From Flaviramulus multivorans (GTDB taxonomy: Bacteria; Bacteroidota; Bacteroidia; Flavobacteriales; Flavobacteriaceae): a DNA stretch of 64,000 bases. Made by a program: the position numbers and the translations under genes. The number at the start of each line of letters is the position of its first letter. The first letter of the stretch is position 1. The notes beneath the pieces are model-generated. The model was not told the origin of the DNA. It worked only from the letters and a program-made list of their open reading frames with translations, and searched no databases. This document shows positions 1-7,802 of this stretch, piece by piece. The DNA is taken from positions 276,878-340,877 of the forward strand of contig NZ_JAKKDV010000003.1 of NCBI RefSeq assembly GCF_021728415.1. The letters are read 5' to 3'.

Positions 1-863
1 ACATCATTACTGTTGAATTAGATTTTGATGAAACTTTTGAAGCCTGTGAAGGCGTTTCAAGCTTAGTGTTTTATAAAACAAAAAGTGATCCGTCAGAGTC
101 TCTATCTTTAGTGGTTTCTGGACTTACCATCGATGATATTCTTGAAGTTGATGCCAATAATGAGTACGAGAATACAATATCAATAAGTGGCACTAATCAT
201 TTTAATTATAGAACCTATAGTAATGCTACATTGCCTAGCGATTTATTTTGTAACGATATTCCCAATTCTGAAGTTCAACTTACCGAAGATATTGAAAGCA
301 CGAGTGGAATAGCTACGATTAAAACTGTTTTGACTGAAGATGATAATGATGGTATTATTGCCGCTATGGAAGATTTAAATGGAAACGGTGATTTAACGGA
401 TGATGATACCGATGGCGACGGACTTCCAAATTACATAGATGCCGATGATGATGGCGATAATATTTTAACGGTAAACGAAAACCCTGACCCAAATGGCGAT
501 GGCGATTTGAGTGATGCACAAGATACTGATGGCGACGGAACTCCAGACTATTTAGATGATGACGATGATGGCGACGGTGTTAAAACACGTGATGAAGAAA
601 ACGATTCACAGGATAAAAATCCTGCAAATGACATAACAAATAGTGAAATTGGAGCCGATTATTTAAATCCTGACGTGAATACTACAGTTTCTGCTACAGC
701 TTACAGAGAGCACACTATTATTAAAAGCTATTTAGTTACATTAATTGTTACAGACGTTGATTTAACTATAATATCTCTTGATGAATATGATTTCGGAATT
801 TTAAACGCCAGTGAAATACCAACAAGTTTTAAATCTAGAAAAGTTACTCCAGATTTTAATTAG
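1..863 (+). CDS. Exported protein with Asp-rich calcium-type repeats, C-terminal part only
   Basis: The frame is open from base 3 to the TAG at 861-863, so this is the last ~287 residues of a gene that begins before the window; the GTG at 66 is just an internal codon. The middle (about bases 390-600) has at least three DxDGDG-type repeats of the kind seen in thrombospondin type 3 and other calcium-binding extracellular proteins, including TDGDGLPNYID and TDGDGTPDYLD. The last ~70 residues show no T9SS sorting domain, and the missing N-terminus prevents a check for a lipoprotein signal. An outer-surface or periplasmic location is inferred from the repeats. The end overlaps the convergent Smr gene by 8 bases. 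I do not recognise the specific family. Confidence 0.75.
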   Translation, partial: IITVELDFDETFEACEGVSSLVFYKTKSDPSESLSLVVSGLTIDDILEVDANNEYENTISISGTNHFNYRTYSNATLPSDLFCNDIPNSEVQLTEDIESTSGIATIKTVLTEDDNDGIIAAMEDLNGNGDLTDDDTDGDGLPNYIDADDDGDNILTVNENPDPNGDGDLSDAQDTDGDGTPDYLDDDDDGDGVKTRDEENDSQDKNPANDITNSEIGADYLNPDVNTTVSATAYREHTIIKSYLVTLIVTDVDLTIISLDEYDFGILNASEIPTSFKSRKVTPDFN

Positions 864-1419
864 CAGGCTTGTTTTGATAGATATAAACCTCAGTAGCTCC
901 TAACCCATATTTTTGATAACTGGCATCATAAAACTTTATGTTATCATAACGCCCAAAAAGATAATCTAACTCTGTTTTCAAAACACCTTCACCTACTCCG
1001 TGAATAAACACAATTTTTTGGATGCGTTTTTTTATAGCAAAATCTAATTGTCTACGTGCGGTATCTAATTGAAGAGTAAGCATGTCATGGTTGGTCATTC
1101 CTTTTGAAGATTTAACCAATTGATTTATATGCAAATCAACTTCCATAGTTGGCTCGTATCGTTCCTTAGCCTTTGTTTTAATCTGTTTTCTTTTATTTGG
1201 CTGTTCTTTTTCTAAAACTACCTTATTCAAATTATCATGCGCAAATAAGTTTGATTTTAACGACTGCTTTTCTTCTTTTTTAACAAGCTCATTGACGTCA
1301 AAATCCAATAAAAATCCATCTTCCGTTTCAATTGAAATAGTATTACCGAGTACTTTTTTTACAACGCCCGACAAATCTTCATCTAAAACCAAAACATAAT
1401 CTCCTTTTTTAAATGTCAT
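856..1419 (-). CDS. Smr/MutS2-type domain protein
   Basis: 187 residues. The C-terminal half (about 90-185) is a Smr domain: it has the VDLH motif at 94-97 and the IHGVGEG loop at 139-145, the two signatures of Smr proteins. Smr domains bind or nick nucleic acids and occur alone or at the end of MutS2. The N-terminal ~50 residues look like a small beta-barrel (VLVLDEDLSGVVKKV) such as precedes Smr domains in Bacteroidota. A Lys-rich linker (about 48-90) joins them. The ATG lies 4 bases inside the end of the small membrane-protein gene upstream, so the two are translationally coupled. The exact nucleic-acid substrate cannot be told from sequence. Confidence 0.85.
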   Translation of the reverse strand: MTFKKGDYVLVLDEDLSGVVKKVLGNTISIETEDGFLLDFDVNELVKKEEKQSLKSNLFAHDNLNKVVLEKEQPNKRKQIKTKAKERYEPTMEVDLHINQLVKSSKGMTNHDMLTLQLDTARRQLDFAIKKRIQKIVFIHGVGEGVLKTELDYLFGRYDNIKFYDASYQKYGLGATEVYIYQNKPAN

Positions 1420-1610
1420 AACGAATCATTTACAGAATTGTCATTATCATCATTCGTCTTACTAGGTATGTTTCTAGAAATTCTATACACCCCTATCATC
1501 AATAAAATTATACCTCCAATGAGTATGTATTGGTTTTGATTAGCTCCTGTTTTAGCGTATATGGCAACAATTGCGCCCACCAAAATTAATATATAGTTTA
1601 AGTATTTCAT
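1416..1610 (-). CDS. Small two-helix membrane protein
   Basis: 64 residues with two hydrophobic segments (about 4-20 and 28-44) joined by a short polar loop with NQNQ, then a basic stretch (RISRNIPSK) and an acidic Asn/Asp-rich tail. This suggests an inner-membrane protein with both ends in the cytoplasm. It is the first gene of a two-gene unit; its stop codon overlaps the start of the Smr gene by 4 bases. No function can be assigned. Confidence 0.7.
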   Translation of the reverse strand: MKYLNYILILVGAIVAIYAKTGANQNQYILIGGIILLMIGVYRISRNIPSKTNDDNDNSVNDSL

Positions 1611-1743
1611 TATTAATTCTTATCCTACGAAATTACATTAAATATTCAAATCGTTAACAACATTTCAAAAATCAAATAATCGATGAAATACATTATAAAA
1701 TCGTTAAAATGCATTTTTTTTAGATTTTTCAATGAATATTCTA

Positions 1744-1751
1744 TACATTTG
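1744..1751 (+). promoter_or_regulatory. Bacteroidota -7 promoter box for the T9SS protein gene
   Basis: TACATTTG is a perfect match to TAnnTTTG. Transcription would begin near 1757, leaving a leader of about 23 bases before the ATG at 1780. This also rules out the in-frame ATG at 1732, which lies upstream of the expected transcript start. Confidence 0.7.
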
Positions 1752-1779
1752 CGTCATATTTAAGTGCCCCAAAACTTAT

Positions 1780-3666
1780 ATGTCTAAAAAAATTATATCC
1801 CTATTATTATTCTTTTTGGCTAATTTAACTTTTAGCCAAGACTTATATGTGGCAGATAACAGTTATGTTTATGCTAGAGATGTAGTCGTTTTTGTTAATG
1901 ACGACATTAGGCTGGAAACACCAACATCCAATCTATATTTTAGGGGTGATGCACAACTATTGCAGAATACCGATACTAAAAACTCTGATGCTGGTGAGCT
2001 TTCAATATATCAAAATCAAACAACAAACATATACGAATATAATTTTTGGTGTTCTCCAGTAGGAGTTAGCGCTGATGGTATTACACAAGCCAATGTAGAT
2101 TTTGATGGTTCTAATATTCATGACCCTCAAGATGATACCGATTTAACCAATGTAAATTCCAACGCTTACTCATTTACACCTGCATATAATGGAACAGCCA
2201 CCGAGCTATCTAGCGAATGGATGTATTCATTACAAGATGGTGAAGGATATTATAGCTGGAACCAGATTTATAATACAACAGCCTTAGGAACAGGCTACGG
2301 CTTTACACTTAAAGGAAGTCCGAATACTAATAATGTCTTAGACTTTCGGGGTAGACCAAATAATGGAACCATAACCGTAAGTTGCGCCTTTGACGGTGTT
2401 GACAATCAACCGGCTTCGGGAGTTCCGAACACCGCTGAAACCCTTACTGGAAACCCATATCCATCTGCTTTAGATTTAAAGTTGTTCTTTGTTAATTCGG
2501 TATCAAATCAAACTAATTTGAGTGGCGAAATATACTTCTGGGAGCAAAAGCAAAAAAGCTCGCATTATCTAGCAGATTATGAAGGCGGATATGGCGTTTA
2601 TACACCAGGTGCATTAGGAAATTTAGCTGATAACGGTACATATACGGTAGCACCTTTTGAAGATTATAATGGTGATGGAAGTACTAATGGTGCCACCACA
2701 GGTAATACAACTGATTTTAGTGTGAACAATTCCAGACGCTATGCAGCCGTTGGACAAGGGTTTATAATCCAAAGTTTTGGCTTAGGTGGCAATGCGACTT
2801 TTGACAACTCTATGCGAGTATATTTACCTGAAGATTCAACACCTGCTGGAAACGGATCGGTTTTTTCTAAAAATGGAAATTCAAAAACTACTAAAGAGAT
2901 TGAATATAAAAAAGTGACCATCATGTCTCATAATGGGGTTGATTATAAAACTATTATCGAAAATCCTGCTATTGTTCCAGAAATAAGACTTCACACACAA
3001 ATTAACAATACATTTTACAAAGAAAATGTGATTGCTTTTAGAGCAAGCACTCCAGACAATAATACTTATAATCGTTTTTATGATGGTAGAAGTATTAATG
3101 AGCTAAGTTCGGATGCGTATTTAATTTCAAGCGGAGAACCCTTGGCAATTAAATCAATCGATTATGACGAAACTACAAGAATCCCTTTTGGTCTAAAAGC
3201 TGGTAATGATAATATGGTGTTTCGGGTTAATATTCATAAACTAAATAGTGTTCCAAACAATGTTAATATTTATGTTTCTGATAATAAAAATAACACGTAT
3301 ACTGATATAAAAAATGGAAGCTATGAAGTTACTTTAGATGAAGGTATTTATAACGACCGTTTTGAAATTACCTTTGCAAAAAGCGCATTGAATGTTGTTG
3401 ACAACACCTTTACTAACTTCAAAATATTTCAAAATAATAACGCTGCACAGTTAAAGTTAGCAAACCCAAATCGCCTTTCTTTAAAAAATATTAGTGTGTT
3501 TGATGTTTCAGGTAAACGTGTTATTATTGAAACCATAAACTCAGAAAATCGTAAATATAGTTATTCAACTAAATCGTATGCTGATGGCATTTACATTGTA
3601 AAAGTAGAAACTTCAAACAACAAAGTAATTACTAAAAAGGTGGTTGTCACTAATAAAAATAATTAA
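1780..3666 (+). CDS. T9SS-exported protein with type A sorting domain
   Basis: About 628 residues from the ATG at 1780, which gives a clean signal peptide (MSKKIISLLLFFLANLTFSQ, cleaved near SQ). The ATG at 1732 would add 16 unsuitable residues and lies before the predicted transcript start. The last ~80 residues form a typical T9SS type A sorting domain (VFDVSGKRV, then YADGIYIVKVE and KKVVV near the end), so the protein should cross the outer membrane and be cleaved and anchored or released. The large middle part is rich in Asn, Gly, Thr and aromatic residues and resembles surface proteins without a known catalytic domain. It is followed by the DUF2752 gene after 66 bases. The function of the passenger is unknown. 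Confidence 0.85.
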   Translation: MSKKIISLLLFFLANLTFSQDLYVADNSYVYARDVVVFVNDDIRLETPTSNLYFRGDAQLLQNTDTKNSDAGELSIYQNQTTNIYEYNFWCSPVGVSADGITQANVDFDGSNIHDPQDDTDLTNVNSNAYSFTPAYNGTATELSSEWMYSLQDGEGYYSWNQIYNTTALGTGYGFTLKGSPNTNNVLDFRGRPNNGTITVSCAFDGVDNQPASGVPNTAETLTGNPYPSALDLKLFFVNSVSNQTNLSGEIYFWEQKQKSSHYLADYEGGYGVYTPGALGNLADNGTYTVAPFEDYNGDGSTNGATTGNTTDFSVNNSRRYAAVGQGFIIQSFGLGGNATFDNSMRVYLPEDSTPAGNGSVFSKNGNSKTTKEIEYKKVTIMSHNGVDYKTIIENPAIVPEIRLHTQINNTFYKENVIAFRASTPDNNTYNRFYDGRSINELSSDAYLISSGEPLAIKSIDYDETTRIPFGLKAGNDNMVFRVNIHKLNSVPNNVNIYVSDNKNNTYTDIKNGSYEVTLDEGIYNDRFEITFAKSALNVVDNTFTNFKIFQNNNAAQLKLANPNRLSLKNISVFDVSGKRVIIETINSENRKYSYSTKSYADGIYIVKVETSNNKVITKKVVVTNKNN

Positions 3667-3732
3667 ACTCTACTGTTTATTTCTTGATACGCTTTTAGTA
3701 TTTTAGCTTATATTATTTCTATTTTTTTATTT

Positions 3733-4008
3733 ATGGAAGATTATATGCTACCTTGTTTAAACAAAAAACTGTTTGGTTTTGATTGTATGGGTTGTGGCAT
3801 TCAGCGTGCAATTAGCTTGATTTTTCAAGGCGAATTTGTTGAGGCTTTTTTTATGTATCCTGCCATTTATAGCTTAATTGCATTGTTTCTTGCTATAGGA
3901 ATAAATATTTTCTTTAAATTTAAAAAATCAAATATGGTTATTGGTGGACTTGCTATTATTACAGTTGCTACCATTGTTATTAGCTATATTATAAAATTAA
4001 CCATTTAA
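3733..4008 (+). CDS. DUF2752 family membrane protein
   Basis: 91 residues. The N-terminus has the DUF2752 signature: a PC near residues 7-8 and a FGFDCMGCGIQR block at about 16-27, with conserved Cys residues that might bind metal or a cofactor. Two transmembrane segments follow (about 43-61 and 68-88). The ATG at 3733 is followed by another at 3745; the first is kept because MEDYML leads directly into the conserved PC. The CCC-motif gene begins 9 bases later, so the two are co-transcribed. The biochemical role of DUF2752 is unknown. Confidence 0.85.
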   Translation: MEDYMLPCLNKKLFGFDCMGCGIQRAISLIFQGEFVEAFFMYPAIYSLIALFLAIGINIFFKFKKSNMVIGGLAIITVATIVISYIIKLTI

Positions 4009-4017
4009 AAATTACAC

Positions 4018-4344
4018 ATGGAACAACAAAAACTCAACCCAACTATTGTTTATGTTTTGGCTATTTTAGGTCTTTTATGTTGCTGCTTTGGCGGTTTAGG
4101 ATTTATACTTGCTGGTATTGCATTTTTTATTGCACTTAGTAAGCTAAAAGAAGCAAAGCTTAACCCAGAAAATTATGAACCTGCTAGTGTTAAAGCTATG
4201 AACACAGCTAAAATTGTAGCCTTAGTTATTTTAATAATTAACATATTATACTTTGCTAGAGCTATCTATACGATTTCAACTGTAGGATGGGACGAAATGA
4301 TGCAACAGTCTCAAGAGATGATGGAGCAATGGCAAAATCAATAA
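4018..4344 (+). CDS. CCC-motif membrane protein
   Basis: 108 residues. A first hydrophobic segment (about 8-40) contains LLCCCFGGLGFILAG, the Cys-Cys-Cys motif that names this Bacteroidota family; a second lies at about 64-84. The C-terminus is polar, Met/Gln-rich and amphipathic. The gene is 9 bases downstream of the DUF2752 gene and ends just before a strong hairpin terminator. With the DUF5362 gene on the other strand it forms a trio of small membrane proteins that is commonly found together in flavobacteria. Function unknown. Confidence 0.8.
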   Translation: MEQQKLNPTIVYVLAILGLLCCCFGGLGFILAGIAFFIALSKLKEAKLNPENYEPASVKAMNTAKIVALVILIINILYFARAIYTISTVGWDEMMQQSQEMMEQWQNQ

Positions 4345-4364
4345 AATTTAAAACTTTAAATAAT

Positions 4365-4392
4365 AAAAAAGCGACCCTGAGGTCGCTTTTTT
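4365..4392. terminator. Bidirectional hairpin terminator between convergent genes
   Basis: A perfect 12-base inverted repeat (AAAAAAGCGACC / GGTCGCTTTTTT) with a CTGA loop. It has A and T runs on both sides, so it can end the DUF2752-CCC transcript from the left and the rocD-DUF5362 transcript from the right. Confidence 0.9.
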
Positions 4393-4410
4393 ATTTGAAT
4401 ACTATATAAA

Positions 4411-4860
4411 TTAAAACATAGAAGCCCCTGCCACTACTCCGATTATAGCTAGTATGTATAACGAAATAAAAACAATAGTAAAAATGCCCATAAATTTATA
4501 GTGAGACTTTAAATTTAAAAATGCCCTTTTAAAATCTGTGTTATTATTAGCACTCAAAGCTCTTTTGATGTTTTTAGAAAAATTAAACAAATAGAACACA
4601 GGAAAAAAATAAATCAAGGCCAAAACTATATACACAAGGCCAATACCTACGGAGTATCCAAAACCATAAGCTGAACTTCCTCCTAATTGTGAAAAACTAT
4701 TGGCAAAAGCCATAATAATTCCTCCAAAAACCATAAAACCTATACCTACAAAACCAAGTATTGATAAAAAATAACTCCATGACGATGTTTCCTTTAAAAA
4801 TCCTTTTATTTCTTGTGTCACTTCTAATTCAAAGGAGTCAAACACTGATTTTTCTACCAT
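4411..4860 (-). CDS. DUF5362 family membrane protein
   Basis: About 149 residues starting at the ATG at 4860 (MVEKSVFDSF), two bases after the rocD stop. A TTG at 4875 would extend it into rocD and is less likely. The protein has an acidic cytoplasmic N-terminus, hydrophobic segments at about 26-52, 66-92 and 122-145, and a basic loop (NIKRALSANN) between the second and third. The pattern matches DUF5362, usually found beside DUF2752 and CCC-motif genes, as here. It is probably co-transcribed with rocD. Function unknown. Confidence 0.8.
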   Translation of the reverse strand: MVEKSVFDSFELEVTQEIKGFLKETSSWSYFLSILGFVGIGFMVFGGIIMAFANSFSQLGGSSAYGFGYSVGIGLVYIVLALIYFFPVFYLFNFSKNIKRALSANNNTDFKRAFLNLKSHYKFMGIFTIVFISLYILAIIGVVAGASMF

Positions 4861-4861
4861 A

Positions 4862-6109
4862 TTATTTACTTTCAAATTGTCTAAGAGTTTTTGTAATAAT
4901 GCTGATACAATCTAGCAACTGTTCTTTATTCATTACTAATGGAGGTGCAAAACGAATGATATTACCATGTGTAGGTTTTGCAAGTAAGCCATTATCTCTA
5001 AGAGCCAAACAAATGTTCCAAGCTGTATCACTATCTTCATCATCATTAATTACAATAGCATTCAGCAACCCTTTACCACGAACTAAACTAACTATTTTAC
5101 TTGTTTGAATGTATTTATTTAATTCACTTCTAAACAATTCACCAAGTTCAAAAGCGTTTTTAGCTAAATCTTCATCGCGCACCACTTCTAAGGCTGCAAT
5201 AGCTACTGCAGCTGCTACAGGATTACCTCCAAACGTACTGCCATGGTTTCCTGGTTTAATAACATTCATTATGTTATTATCTGCTAAAACAGCCGAAACC
5301 GGATACACACCACCACTAATAGCTTTTCCAAGAATTAAAACATCTGGTTTTACATTTTCGTAATCAACGGCTAAAAGTCTCCCAGTTCTTGCAATTCCTG
5401 TTTGTACTTCATCTGCTATAAACAACACATTGTATTGCTCACATAAAGCTTTTGCTTTAGCTAAATACCCTTCACCTGGTACATAAACACCTGCTTCACC
5501 TTGAATAGGTTCTACTAAAAAGCCAGCAACATTAGGGTTATTTGCTAAAGTTTCTTCTAAAGCCTTTAAATCGTCGTAGGCAATTTTTATAAACCCTTTT
5601 GTATAAGGTCCAAAATTTTTGCGCGCCACAGGATCGTTACTAAACGAAATTATTGTAGTTGTGCGTCCATGAAAATTATTCTCACAAACAATAATATCTG
5701 CTTCATTTTCGTCAATACCTTTTACTTCATACGCCCATTTTCTACATAGTTTTAAAGCCGTTTCTACAGCTTCAGCACCCGTATTCATGGGTAAAAGTTT
5801 ATCAAACCCGAAAAATTCACAAGCGAATTTCTCATATTTACCTAGCATGTCGTTATGAAATGCTCTGGAAGTTAGTGTTAATGTTTGTGCTTGTTGTACC
5901 ATAGCATCAACAATTTTGGGGTGACAATGCCCTTGGTTTACTGCAGAATACGCTGATAAAAAATCATAATACTGCTTACCTTCTACGTCCCAAACATACA
6001 CACCATCGCCTTTGGTTAATACCACAGGTAATGGATGATAATTGTGGGCTCCATACTTGTTTTCTAAATTGATCGCTAATTGCGAAGTTAATTGGTCTAA
6101 AACAGCCAT
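4862..6109 (-). CDS. rocD: Ornithine aminotransferase
   Basis: 415 residues, the normal length of the family. It transfers the delta-amino group of ornithine to 2-oxoglutarate, giving glutamate semialdehyde (hence pyrroline-5-carboxylate) and glutamate, in the cytoplasm with PLP. It is a class III fold-type I aminotransferase: the N-terminus [16 protein letters not shown] and the segment [15 protein letters not shown] are typical of ornithine aminotransferase. GAEA at 111-114 binds the PLP phosphate, D233 (in IADEVQTG) contacts the pyridine nitrogen, and K262 (in [11 protein letters not shown]) is the Schiff-base lysine. It links arginine/ornithine breakdown to proline and glutamate. The DUF5362 gene follows after one base. 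Confidence 0.95.
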   Translation of the reverse strand: MAVLDQLTSQLAINLENKYGAHNYHPLPVVLTKGDGVYVWDVEGKQYYDFLSAYSAVNQGHCHPKIVDAMVQQAQTLTLTSRAFHNDMLGKYEKFACEFFGFDKLLPMNTGAEAVETALKLCRKWAYEVKGIDENEADIIVCENNFHGRTTTIISFSNDPVARKNFGPYTKGFIKIAYDDLKALEETLANNPNVAGFLVEPIQGEAGVYVPGEGYLAKAKALCEQYNVLFIADEVQTGIARTGRLLAVDYENVKPDVLILGKAISGGVYPVSAVLADNNIMNVIKPGNHGSTFGGNPVAAAVAIAALEVVRDEDLAKNAFELGELFRSELNKYIQTSKIVSLVRGKGLLNAIVINDDEDSDTAWNICLALRDNGLLAKPTHGNIIRFAPPLVMNKEQLLDCISIITKTLRQFESK

Positions 6110-6246
6110 TTTAATTGAATTTAAATTTATAAAATAACCATTCCTACTGTACCTTTATTCTTTCGAAGATCTCGAAAAAGCAGCGTGGGAGAGAAATCAT
6201 CCCCGAATAGGTGTGCAAGTTAATAAATATAAATTGTATTATAAAA

Positions 6247-6633
6247 CTATTTCGACATTCTACCTGATAGTGATGAAATTTGCAATTCTAAACGTTTCAT
6301 CTCTCTTAAAATGGCATTTTTATCCATCTGCATCCAAGCAAATACTTTTAAAATACTGATACCTATTAACATTGATATTCCGCCAAAGCCCCATTGTAAT
6401 AGTTCATTGGTATTATCAGTTTTAAAGAATTTAACCAAGCAATACACAAAAAAGACAAAAAAGACTAGCTTAACTATATTCATCAAAATAATTATCCAAA
6501 CATTTTTTCCCTTAAACAATCCTGTAAACATGTTTAATACATTTTGCTCCTCTAGCCCATCGTAAAATTTGGCTTCTTCTTGGGTTAATGTTTCTTTAAT
6601 TAACTTATCGATATCTTCCATTTTAGTTTTCAT
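6247..6633 (-). CDS. DUF6768-like membrane protein, possible anti-sigma partner
   Basis: 128 residues from the ATG at 6633; a second in-frame ATG at 6621 sits right after the sigma-factor stop and may be the true start. The N-terminal ~40 residues are polar and acidic (MEDIDKLIKETLTQEEAKF), followed by two hydrophobic segments (about 44-66 and 78-98) and a charged C-terminal helix (MKRLELQISSL). This matches small proteins annotated DUF6768 in flavobacteria, which typically follow an ECF sigma gene. It overlaps the end of the sigma gene by 11 bases, so the two are coupled. An anti-sigma function is inferred from position and topology only. Confidence 0.75.
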   Translation of the reverse strand: MKTKMEDIDKLIKETLTQEEAKFYDGLEEQNVLNMFTGLFKGKNVWIIILMNIVKLVFFVFFVYCLVKFFKTDNTNELLQWGFGGISMLIGISILKVFAWMQMDKNAILREMKRLELQISSLSGRMSK

Positions 6634-7177
6634 AATTTCTATTTTTTAATATTAATTTTAATTTTTCTCGGGCATGAAACAATCTAGATTTTGCTGTTCC
6701 TACCGATATGTTTAAAAGACCACTTATGTCTTTTAACGAATAATCTTGAACATAAAACAGTTTAATAACTACTTGTTGGTGTTCTGGTAGCGTTTTAAGA
6801 GTTGATAAAAGCTTTTGCCTTAAATTTTCATCTTCTGCTACGGTTTCAATACTTTCCAATTCTTGCTCATACTTGTAGGTGTTAAGATGATTTTCTTTTC
6901 GTTTTTTAGTGTTAATCCAATCTAACGATTTCGTATAAACAATCCGCATAGCCCAACTACCAAAGCTTTCAGGATTATTTAATCTATCTATTTTATCAAT
7001 AATGGTTCTCCAACTATCTTGTGCTATATCTTTCGCAACGTCAGCATCTTTTACAAGCCAATAAGCCTTTTCACAAAACGATTTATGCCAGCGCTTGACC
7101 AATACAGCCAATGCTTTTCTATCATCAGCTAAATAAGCCTTTACCAAACCTCCGTCTATATCACGATCTATTTTCAA
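6623..7177 (-). CDS. ECF RNA polymerase sigma factor (sigma-70 family)
   Basis: 184 residues. Region 2 (about 20-95) has a typical ECF pattern with DIAQDSWRTIIDKIDRL and WAMRIVYTKSLDWI. Region 4 (about 125-180) carries the helix-turn-helix: LPEHQQVVIKLFYVQDYSLKD, then ISVGTAKSRLFHAREKL. The start is a TTG at 7177 that directly follows the stop of the upstream SRPBCC gene in the same frame; no ATG is available before the conserved part (LVKAYLADD). Translation therefore probably depends on re-initiation after the SRPBCC gene. The membrane protein downstream is a candidate regulator. Target genes cannot be read from the sequence. Confidence 0.9.
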   Translation of the reverse strand: MKIDRDIDGGLVKAYLADDRKALAVLVKRWHKSFCEKAYWLVKDADVAKDIAQDSWRTIIDKIDRLNNPESFGSWAMRIVYTKSLDWINTKKRKENHLNTYKYEQELESIETVAEDENLRQKLLSTLKTLPEHQQVVIKLFYVQDYSLKDISGLLNISVGTAKSRLFHAREKLKLILKNRNYEN

Positions 7178-7684
7178 TTAAGCTGTTTTAGTATTAACTG
7201 CTTTTCTTTTATAAACGCCTCTTAAATAATTAACCCATACATTATATTTAGTCACTTTCTTTTCAACCAAAAAGTAGTTCTCCACTTTATCAAAAGCCTC
7301 TTCTATTAAAGCATCATGAAGCCATCTAATAACAAATACCCATAAAAAAGTTGCTTTAAAGGACGTTCGTATTTGTATGTCGTGACTGATTTCTGTTTTA
7401 TCAGAATGAATAGAATTAATTTTCAATGTATGTGTCCCGTTAAAACCTTCGGGTTTAGTAAATTTAAACTTTATATACTTACCGGCTTCATACTCCGTAA
7501 TTGTATATCGAATGCGCCCATGACCACCTTTGCTTCCCACATTCAAACCATTTTTAAATTTAATTGCGGGCCAATTTTCATAAGGCCAAACCAAATCATT
7601 AGAAGTGGCTAATGTTTTAAAAAGTTCTGTAACCTTTACTAAAGGCTGATTGATAATACGCTTATGGATATTAACTACTTTCAT
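7178..7684 (-). CDS. SRPBCC (START-like) domain protein
   Basis: 168 residues with the layout of the SRPBCC/polyketide-cyclase-like fold: an N-terminal strand (VNIHKRIINQPLVKVTELF), the segment WPYENWPAIKFKNGLNVGSKGGHGRIRYTI, then a run of beta strands (KYIKFKFTKPEGFNGTHTLKI) and a long C-terminal helix (LHDALIEEAFDKVENYF). Such proteins bind small hydrophobic ligands; the ligand is unknown. It is the first gene of a three-gene unit with the sigma factor and the DUF6768-like protein. A single in-frame TAA separates it from the sigma gene. Confidence 0.8.
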   Translation of the reverse strand: MKVVNIHKRIINQPLVKVTELFKTLATSNDLVWPYENWPAIKFKNGLNVGSKGGHGRIRYTITEYEAGKYIKFKFTKPEGFNGTHTLKINSIHSDKTEISHDIQIRTSFKATFLWVFVIRWLHDALIEEAFDKVENYFLVEKKVTKYNVWVNYLRGVYKRKAVNTKTA

Positions 7685-7790
7685 ACTTTAAAGACGGAGA
7701 AAATTTAAAAAGGTTCATTTTTATTTTAATAGAAAGTAAAATTCCTTTAAAGTTAATAGAAATAAAGCAACATATATTTAATCCGATTAT

Positions 7791-7798
7791 TATTTTTG
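7791..7798 (+). promoter_or_regulatory. -7 promoter box of rlmD, close to the start codon
   Basis: TATTTTTG matches TAnnTTTG perfectly and ends 4 bases before the ATG at 7803. Transcription would start about at the start codon, so the mRNA may be leaderless or have a very short leader. Confidence 0.6.
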
Positions 7799-7802
7799 CA
7801 GC

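Noticed and set aside
1732..1779. Upstream ATG as start of the T9SS protein
   Set aside because: It lies before the predicted transcript start and its 16 extra residues would spoil the signal peptide.
2739..2924. Open frame on the minus strand inside the T9SS protein gene
   Set aside because: Antisense to a clear, long gene with signal peptide and sorting domain; no promoter or ribosome site.
4761..5363. Plus-strand frames opposite the DUF5362 and rocD genes
   Set aside because: Mirror frames of real genes; Ser/Leu-rich low-complexity translations without motifs.
6160..6225. Possible copy of the dispersed repeat (TCTCGAAAAAG) between rocD and the DUF6768 gene
   Set aside because: Only short words match and no inverted arms pair; it may be a decayed remnant but cannot be supported.
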